This document shows positions 56,805 to 64,000 of a stretch of 64,000 bases of DNA, in pieces. The stretch is taken from contig JABSTR010001571.1 of assembly GCA_013339765.2 (NCBI GenBank), positions 1 through 64,000 of the forward strand. Direction: 5' to 3'. The first letter of the stretch is position 1. Each line of letters opens with the position of its first letter. The position numbers and the translations under genes were made by a program. Origin of the DNA: Haemaphysalis longicornis. Its lineage: Eukaryota; Arthropoda; Arachnida; Ixodida; Ixodidae. Under the pieces are notes generated by a model. That model saw nothing but the letters and a program-made list of their open reading frames with translations, was not told where the DNA came from and did no database searches.

Positions 56805-58074
56805 CTTACGCATTAATTAGTGTCAGCTTCCTTCATTTTTAGAACTGTACTTAAAACACGCCTTGCCCATTCTATTCCTGGTATTGTTGTGTCTTTGATG
56901 TGTCTGGCATTATTCCGAAGATCACGGGTTTTTTTTTTCAAATCGGTGTTTGACCGTTTCGCCTTCTGGCAGGCTCGTTATAGGTTACACGGAAAAATCA
57001 CGCAAAATACAGGACTAAAGGAAAGCTAGACACATGCAGCGCTATGTATTTCGGAATAAATATCTCAGTTGATAATCCCTGGCCCTAATCTTCTGGTTTT
57101 TATGTCTTCTGATACACCTGTGTAAGCAATGCTGCGTGAGTCTATTCTTCCTTTTGTGTGGTCTTTAGCGCTGCTTTTCTATTTAGGCATTACGCACGAA
57201 CAGGCCCGCTTTACCTCTCCTAACGCCTCCTTCTAGAATTGAGTACCAATTCAATGCTTCGCGTGAGTCTATTTCTAATGACCTAATTTATGATCTTTTT
57301 CCTATTCTTTTACGTTCTGTGTCGCATGTCGATTGTCGATATTACGCCTCCTCTAAAGTGTGTGTAAAATTTGTGTACTCCCAAGTGTTAAAACACTTTT
57401 GATATTAAACACTGGTACGCTCCGTGTAAAAACTTGATACAAGACCGCGATCTCATAGCTTCGTCGACTGCCTCATACCGCTGTGCACGACCAGAAACTG
57501 TAGATGACTTTGTTGCAGGCTGCAGGGGTTCTGTCTAGGCGAACACTCTAAACAAGATATGTAGGTATATCAGGGTCAACTTGAATCAAATATTTCCGCT
57601 TCGGTTGTCCCGATGAGCAAGCCTAAGACGTGTTGTTTTAATTCTTCCCAATAGTCTGTGGCGGTGAAGATTCCGTGATAGGCATTCCCAGCCTCCTACA
57701 TGAAGAAATACGCATTTGAAAGGCATGGTGGCGTCTGTATATAATGTGTCAAGTTGTTTCGACCAACCACCTGGCTGGTTCCTTAATTTGAAAGCTGTAT
57801 TTTTCCGGGAAGCTTGGTGTAATTGTGTACGCCCTAATTTATATTTATCGCATTGTTATCTTGATGATGTGGTGTCCTGGTACGTCGTAAGGTTTGAGGG
57901 TATTCACCCATAGAAAAAGAAAGGAAAGCTATAATAGCAAAGTGGCCCTGTGTTTTGTGTTCTCTGCAAACACAGACAAGCCTACACATGTGATATCACA
58001 TTGCCCTTTTCATTTGCAAACGTTGATCGGAAAATTTGTATGCCGGTGTTCGCACAAAGAATCAACTGTATTCA
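56805..58074. other. Mostly non-coding, possible decayed element near 57180-57600
   Basis: AT-rich with short frames. Around 57460-57520 one frame reads YRCARPETVDDFVAGC, which hints at a CxxC...H...C-type motif like those at the end of some LINE ORF2 proteins. This is too little to name. The rest shows nothing. Confidence 0.3.
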
Positions 58075-58425
58075 TCAAGCCACTGGTAGCCCCACATCAC
58101 ATGTGCGGCAATAGAGGACACAAAACACAATTTTTTTCCACCACAGACATGACTAGATGTGGGCTGGAGTGTGACGACACCGCCCAGGCTCGCATGGCTC
58201 TCCTCCAGCTCAACCCGGAAGAGGCTTTTGATTGTGTCTCGTGAATTTCTACTTGGTATTATGGAAGGTTGGCTTTGGCGTAACAGAAGTGCACCTCGCG
58301 ATTAACCGTTACGAAGATTCCGAAGGTACTAGTGTGGAACAATCGCTACGTCAGAGCTCCCTCTAACCCCACTTCCTTTCTGCAGTATATTGTGATGCTC
58401 CAATTTACAATATTTGGAAACGAAC
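58075..58425 (+). pseudogene. LINE reverse transcriptase fragment
   Basis: One frame carries KPLVAPHHMCGNRGHKTQ, aligned with the PHQTCGIKGRxI region of many LINE RTs, followed by ALLQLNPEEAFDCVS, the motif-A region (usually LDxEKAFDRV; the catalytic Asp is Asn here). After a stop and frame changes it continues EFLLGIMEG, VGFGVTEVHLAINRYEDSEG and LRQSSL (the usual RQGCPLSP box). It is a short, decayed piece. The clade cannot be settled, and it is not the I-clade family found elsewhere in the window. Confidence 0.55.
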
Positions 58426-58522
58426 ATATTCGTGGGATTTAGCTTGGCGAGGCAAAAGTAAAGCTTCTCTTCTCAGCAGACAACAGTGCTGCTCGCCGTA
58501 CAGTGGGCTCGGAAGTGGGCTC

Positions 58523-58934
58523 GGCAGCACCGCAGTGAACCGAGCTGATGTTCCTCGCTTCATTTTGGTGCAGTTCTTGGGATTATGGTGCCTACAGCTC
58601 TGGGAACCACCCGGAGTGTGCGCCACTTGCCCTGCCGCGGTCGACAGTGTGGGTGTGCCGTTCACGGTACGTCACTCGATATATAAGGCAGATGAAGCGG
58701 CAGCCACCGGCACCCAAAGGCCACGCGCATCCAGATCTATGCAGACAGCTCACTTTCACTGGACCTGTCTGGTGAGATCTTGGCGATGCCTCACCTATCT
58801 GGAAGCCGGGGCATGCTGCATAGCACGTGAGTTCAACCTGGACATGAAGCCCGCTCGGATCATCGCAGCGCTCATTGTTCTCGGCAGCACCGCAAAGGAC
58901 CGAGCTAATCTTCCTCGCGTCTTTTTAGTGCAGG
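58523..58934 (+). repeat. Duplicated segment in the 5' region of a LINE
   Basis: GGCAGCACCGCAGTGAACCG at 58523 and GGCAGCACCGCAAAGGACCG at 58883 open two similar blocks of about 51 bases (through CTTCATTTTGGTGCAG and GTCTTTTTAGTGCAG). The period is about 360 bp. GATATATAAGG, a TATA-like string, lies at about 58678. Repeated 5' monomers carrying promoter activity are known in some LINEs; promoter activity here is inference. Confidence 0.5.
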
Positions 58935-58987
58935 TAACAAACCGCTATTGTATTTTTGCTACGCGAACTATTTACCGTGCCCTAGTT

Positions 58988-59800
58988 ATGTTTCCGAGCC
59001 CACAGTGGTTTTGTACTTTTGCATATGCCGGTACAAAGGCGCTAGTGCAGATTCTTTTGTTAGCTGGCCATGTTGAGACAAACCCTGGGCCGGACTCCTC
59101 GAACTCTTCAGACTCCGCCGTTTTTTCGTCGCAAATGCTCAAGGCTCTAAAAGAATTGCAATCCAGGCAGTGAGCTATGTTATAGCAATTAAAAACAACT
59201 CAGACTAAGTTGGTAGAGCACGAAAAGACCTTCAGAGAGATAAAGGAACGGCTAGATAAGATCGAGTCAGACCACGCTTCCCTAGAGACTATAAGGCCGC
59301 TACTGACGGGACTGCAGTCGGATGCTGATGACAATGCTCATCATACAAAACTGATGACAGCTCGAATCAATGACGCAGAGAAAAGATGAAGGCGCACTAA
59401 CCAGATATTTTATGGGCACCAGGATACCCCAAAAGAATCATGGCAATAGTCAGAAAAAAAAGTAATTGAGCACTCCAATCTCCTCCTTCAAACTAGCGTT
59501 AAACCCCGCGACATAGAAAGGACCCATCACAAAGGTATGTTCCACGCCGGAAGTGCAGACCAATAATAGTTACATTCGCCCATTTTAGAGATAAGGACCA
59601 TATGCTGTCACTTAGCCGAAAGCTTCAAGACACCGAATTCAGAATTTCTCAGGATCTCTCCCCTAGTACTCCCCTTGCCCTTCACCGTCTTATTGAATTT
59701 GAGAAAACTCAAACCTCCAGTCAGAAGCGACGCCAATAAACGCTGACAATAAGCAACAAAACCTAAGCGTTTGATCATGATTCAAATACAGATGTCGAAG
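58988..59800 (+). pseudogene. LINE ORF1 with N-terminal 2A-like peptide and coiled coil, broken
   Basis: The ATG at 58988 starts MFPSPQWFCTFAYAGTKALV, a hydrophobic lead that runs into ILLLAGHVETNPGP (to 59092), then Ser/Asp-rich sequence, a coiled coil (about 59175-59330: KLVEHEKTFREIKERLDKIE) and a segment like LINE ORF1 RRM/C-terminal domains (RRTNQIFYGHQDTP, then after a frame change PIIVTFAHFRDKDHMLSL). In-frame stops TGA (59171) and TAG and later frameshifts disable it. In other LINEs such a 2A sequence causes ribosome skipping after the Gly of NPGP, freeing the N-terminal peptide. I placed the start at this ATG because it puts 2A about 35 residues from the N-terminus, as is usual. ORF2 does not follow. 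Confidence 0.65.
59051..59092 (+). other. 2A-like ribosome-skipping motif
   Basis: Encodes ILLLAGHVETNPGP. The consensus end is D(V/I)ExNPGP; here the Asp is His, while ExNPGP is intact. Known function: no peptide bond forms between the final Gly and Pro during translation. Whether the His variant still works cannot be told from sequence. Confidence 0.7.
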
Positions 59801-60603
59801 AGAGCTCATTGAAGCCAACAAAAGAACAACGCGATTCACCTCCTTCCCTTAAGTCTTTACCATTTTTCTTAACCAACATATTGCCGCGCCCTTGTTTAAA
59901 TGCTGGTACTCCTCGCTGAAATTTGTAACCAAAATTTGGATTGGTGTTCTTTGAAGCACGCAATGCCTCTTGCGACCGACACACCACGGTCGAGAAGCAC
60001 CCTTTGATCGGTGTCTACGATAGCGTCGACGTCAGGAGCAGCATCTTCACAGTAGACTGCGACCATCAAGCTTGCGCGGGGTGGCAGGATGAAATGATCA
60101 TCGGCAATCCTTACAGCAGCACGTCGTTCGGGGTTCGGTTCCGGCGTCATGGAGTGATTGGGAGAAAAAGTTATTGACTTGGTCTGCTGACCGATTATTG
60201 CACCGTTGTCCATCAAAAACTCCATTCCAAGAATTACGTCGCGGGAGCAGTTAGGCAGAATGACGAACGCCGCAAGGTACGTTGTGCCGTCTATGGTGAC
60301 GCGCGATGGGCACGTTCCACTTGGCGTCACGAGGTGGCCTCCTGCTGAGCGTATGTGCGGACCATCCCATCTGGTCATAAGTTTCTTCAGTTTAGACGCA
60401 AATGGTCCGCTTATTACCGAATAGTCAGCTCCCGTTTCTACGAGGGCGACTACGTCAAAGCCGCGGATGGACACATTGACGTAAGATGCAGCCTTCCTCG
60501 AGTTCCGGGTTCGTCGGGGCGTCGTATCTCTGCTTGTACGTGCTGACGGTCGGGCACTGTGCATCGTCGTTGTCGTCGCCTTCTCAAATTGAGAAAGTCC
60601 CAA
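59775..60603 (-). pseudogene. Ty3/Gypsy aspartic protease region, altered active site
   Basis: A 235-codon frame (60603 to 59896), continuing weakly to about 59775. From residue 41 it shows YVNVSIRGFDVVALVETGAD, the retropepsin first strand and flap side, then IRSAGGHLVTPSGTCP and RDVILGMEFLMDNGAII, the closing hydrophobic-Gly motif. The catalytic triplet, normally DTG, is ETG (GAA at 60438-60436), and Asp of ILGxDFL is also Glu. The upstream part is Arg/Thr-rich and the downstream part lacks RT. Such proteases cut Gag-Pol. With Glu in place of the catalytic Asp this copy should be inactive. It lies antisense to and directly after the LINE ORF1. Confidence 0.7.
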
Positions 60604-63600
60604 GGTAAACTAGTTATTTTAATTTTGAGTTGTGCCACACACCAGAAATTCAAGAGTCGAAAATAAAAAAATATTCGCACAACTTCACGGAAGAAATAAT
60701 ACCGCGACCACAAAAAGAGCCTTGAAGTTACAATTACGTTTGGATAGAAAAAAATAATAATTATTTTGAGGTTGTTCAGTAAAACTGATGTATATGTGCT
60801 CCAGTACAAATGCATAACTGCGGTGCAAAAATATTTACGTTCATGGTACTTTCAAAGTTCGAATACACTCAGGCAGTAGGACATTACGGGCATGGAAAGA
60901 CTCAATATATTGTTTATGCTTTGCAAATAATAACATTTAAAATGAGATATTTATGACAACGAGTAGGCCTAGTTGGGATTTGTCTATTATAATGCTGTGC
61001 TCCACAATCCGGGACACCAAAATGAACACAGGGAAAAGTCTTTCTAGGTGTTGTTTGATAGTACAAAATTGGTCGTTAGGGTGCTCTCGCCCTTGTTTTC
61101 CTGTCGGTGTACCCATTCGTTAAGCGAAAGCGTACCTTATTTCAAAGGAAGAGCAAACAGTACGCCTGAAAGTGACGTTTTGTTACGAGTATAGAAAAAT
61201 GTATTCTAGCAATTTGACCAATAAAATAGTTTATCTCAATTGATTGAAGGTTACAAATCAACTGTGAGAACAGTATTCCTGCGCGTTTGTTCTGAAAACG
61301 GCAGGTATATTGCAATAATAGGAAAAGCGGCTAGAGAGTGGCCACCGAGCAAGAAGTCATATTAGCAGCCAAATATTGTACGCGAAATTCTGACATACGC
61401 TTTATGCGCGACGTGCAACATTTCCTTAAAAGGTACGCTCTTTTAATAGAAGCCATGTAGCTGCACCAGACATGTGTCCTGAACATTTACAACTCTATAA
61501 CTAAGTAGCTATTTTTCAGCAGACTATAAAAATTCGAGAAGGTGCTGAGACTTCGTAACTTCCAAGATTGTATAGTGTTTTAGAACACTCAAGAATTCTA
61601 ACAGGTTTTACCGAGCTTCCATCCAAGGGCGCTCCTGAGACACAGTTGTTTTAGGACTAAATCACTAACGTAGTCCGAGACAACGCTGCTACCGTTTGAA
61701 GTACATATATATGGCGTCATGTACGTAATACGGATTTATGAAGGTAAACTACAATTTTAGGGGGATGTTAACATTTTTATGATTTCTGACAACCCGATAT
61801 TTACCTTAGCACTTGCCACTTTTAAAACTGGTTTTTCTTGCGATAAGGGAAGGACCCAAAAAGCACAACCCCTGCACCCTTTCGTAGGTGTGTTGCCGCC
61901 AAACAACATCTTCAACCTAACAGCTCCAACAATGGTACTGCACCCACAAATTGTTTTAAAGTGTTGCGAGATGGCCTTTTATTGCTTGAACTTTTCCGCA
62001 ACGTAGCACAGATACATAATCATATTCGTTATGCCGCGATGAAAAATAAACGCCGTATTATTTCTATTTTTTCATTCTTAGTAATGACTCGTGCTCCTAC
62101 TGTATGACTTGAAATTTTTCTGCATTTTAACCCCGCTACATAGGAGGTAAGAAAGCTAAGAAACGAATTTTTCACTGAGGGACTCAACCATTATACCAAC
62201 CTTTCTTCGCCGTGCTTCCTTCTTTTCTGATTTGAGACGCTGTTGAACTGGCTTGCACTAAACAAAAACCAACAATTTTCAACCCCACAGCTTTTCAAAG
62301 GAGGGTGGCTCTTCAACAAATAGTTGCACTTTTACTGCGAAATATTAGAGATTGTCTAAAATACAAAAAAGAGAAATGCGTGAACCTACCTGGCAAACGG
62401 ATACAAAAAACCACAACAATTATGCCTTGATAGTTTAAAACTAAGCAATACACTTTCATTTTCAAGTAAACTTCTGACACGAAATAACCTGGTTAGCACA
62501 CTATTATGCGCTTAAGGTGCCAGGCTTCCCCTATTTATTCCTATCATGCTTACTTTTTTCTACCTCGGCAGCGAATTTTTTCGACCTATGGTTGCTTCAC
62601 AAACAGCTTCCGAGTAGTGTCTGCCCTACGAACTATAACTCATTTAGGAGGGCTTTTAGCCAGACAATCTTTCATAATGGGCGTTTTTTTTTGTAATTGA
62701 CGTCTTTATGCGTCCGCACAAAAACCCTTTTCAGACCATGACGTAATATCTCTGCCGGTAGATGTCAAAATAAGCAGCCGTTTCAGACAAGCATTACTGC
62801 TGATTGCTCCCTCCACGCCGTCGCTGATCGTGCATCATAGAGAGGTGTCTTGTGAAGGCATTGAAAAGAGAGCAAACGGTGTGCACGCGAAAGAAACTTC
62901 AATCGAACGAAGCACACCACCCCCAGCAAGCAGGTGTTATTTGAAAACTTTTACATTGTACAAGTGCAACCACAATAAAAGGTATGGCAACAATGCAAGA
63001 TGATTTAGCAAAGACAATTGGCAGAATGAATGGCCACTAATGTCTGTTCGTGTTAATTTCACAAACGTTTTCTAGGGATGCTGTTCACATGCAGAAACCA
63101 AAAGAGTGTGACAAATGCGATGGGTACTGTATGCAGTAATCGTAAAAGTCGGGAATGTTACCAGAAACTTAACAGATATTTAGTCTAGGATAATTGAACA
63201 CTTAAAACCTACTTTAACTGTTGTTGTTTACATATTGTAAGCTACAAATGGCCGCGCAATTTTTGTAACCCTTTGCGCTTTTGACTTCAAATCAAAGTTC
63301 CAGAATGACTCTGCAGTAAAAAGGATCACCAGGAAGTTTTGTTTTTGATGAAAAGTGAAATGTCTGTAGTTAAATAGCTAGTGAGATATCAAGCTTTTCA
63401 TGTCGCCACACTAGCTAAATTTCTGCCAGTGATATTGAGCAGTTGTACTAGAGAACAGCCACAGAAGCCCGCACGTGAAGAATTTCAGTCGTCTTGACAC
63501 TTACGTAATTTTGACACTAAAGTCGTATTGACACTTAGGTCGTTTTGCCAGTGGAGATGCTCGCAGGGCACATCGGTTTCTGACTTCAGCCTGAAGGGAT

Positions 63601-64000
63601 AACGACTTTTCACTCCCAAATAATAAATTTGACTGAAAGCAAACGACGTAACTTTTTTTTTATTATGATCTTCTAAGTAGAGTACAGTTACCATAATACA
63701 AGAAAAAAGGAAACGCACCTTCGTTGCTATAAAATACATTTCATACGTTATCAATAATGAACAATGCAGTAATTTTACTGGCATTGGCTCTAAATATGAA
63801 GGAAACCTTTTTTTTACATTTTATGCATCTTTTTACTGATGCCACTGCGTCCAATACAAAAGAACGACAAAGTTTACCTAAGGATATTCTGGAATACGCA
63901 ATTTTCTCATTCAAATATTTTTGTATCGCTTTTCATAGATTATGTTTGTCAAGCTGGCAGCATTATCAAAGAACAATTACGGTCTGGCGCACTGTGGTAT
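60604..64000. other. Non-coding stretch, nothing recognised
   Basis: About 3.4 kb of strongly AT-rich sequence. No open frame exceeds 100 codons and none has a recognisable domain. A phrase repeated with variation near 63490-63545 (GACACTTACGTAATTTTGAC, GACACTAAAGTCGTATTGAC, GACACTTAGGTCGTTTTG) forms about three short tandem units of 20-25 bp. Confidence 0.45.

Noticed and set aside
1..64000. CRISPR arrays, operons or bacterial-type regulatory sites
   Set aside because: No regularly spaced identical repeats were seen, and the window is clearly eukaryotic.

Overview
This is eukaryotic, repeat-dominated DNA, most likely from a chelicerate and probably a hard tick. The taxon call is inference. 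It rests on AT-rich non-coding DNA with phase-bounded exons, and on an I-clade LINE, Penelope-like elements (PLEs) and Ty3/Gypsy elements of the kinds I associate with ixodid genomes. There are no operons, ribosome binding sites or CRISPR arrays, and I found no confident RNA gene. Nearly all recognisable coding sequence is decayed retroelement. Only one host gene exon is well supported.

Layout. 1-2460 is a large inverted repeat (two arms of about 0.6 kb) whose spacer holds a MITE-like repeat that recurs at 56.4-56.8 kb. 6.0-8.1 kb is a broken PLE with a reverse transcriptase and a degenerate GIY-YIG domain. 8.5-14.2 kb (+) and 17.0-22.5 kb (-) are two near full-length copies of one I-clade LINE, each with recognisable target-site duplications. 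The first copy carries a nested PLE tail. Between them lies a Ty3/Gypsy pol fragment with a probable 3' LTR. 26.9-28.1 kb is a second 5'-truncated PLE, and 28.5-31.5 kb is a third, 5'-truncated LINE copy. 33.3-35.9 kb (-) is a Ty3/Gypsy pol (RT, RNase H, integrase) ending in a 271-bp LTR, joined upstream to an unrelated primer-binding-site-like leader. 39.75-40.29 kb (-) is the terminal exon of a trypsin-like serine protease whose C-terminus carries three 36-residue Thr/Glu-rich repeats. 41.4-42.4 kb is a head-to-head pair of PLE 3' ends forming a palindrome. 45.8-50.5 kb is a direct tandem duplication of a 2.33-kb unit. 52.3-52.65 kb is a Gypsy 3' remnant with a 155-bp LTR. 58.1-59.8 kb holds LINE fragments, including an ORF1 that begins with a 2A-like peptide, followed on the opposite strand by a Gypsy protease with an altered active site.

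The genes do not form a pathway. The elements instead record repeated rounds of retrotransposition: nesting, 5' truncation, inverted PLE copies and segmental tandem duplication around at least one host gene. The most interesting items are the repeat-tailed protease exon, the same ORF1 frame offset in two LINE copies, the 2A-like LINE ORF1, the PLE palindrome and the tandem duplication.
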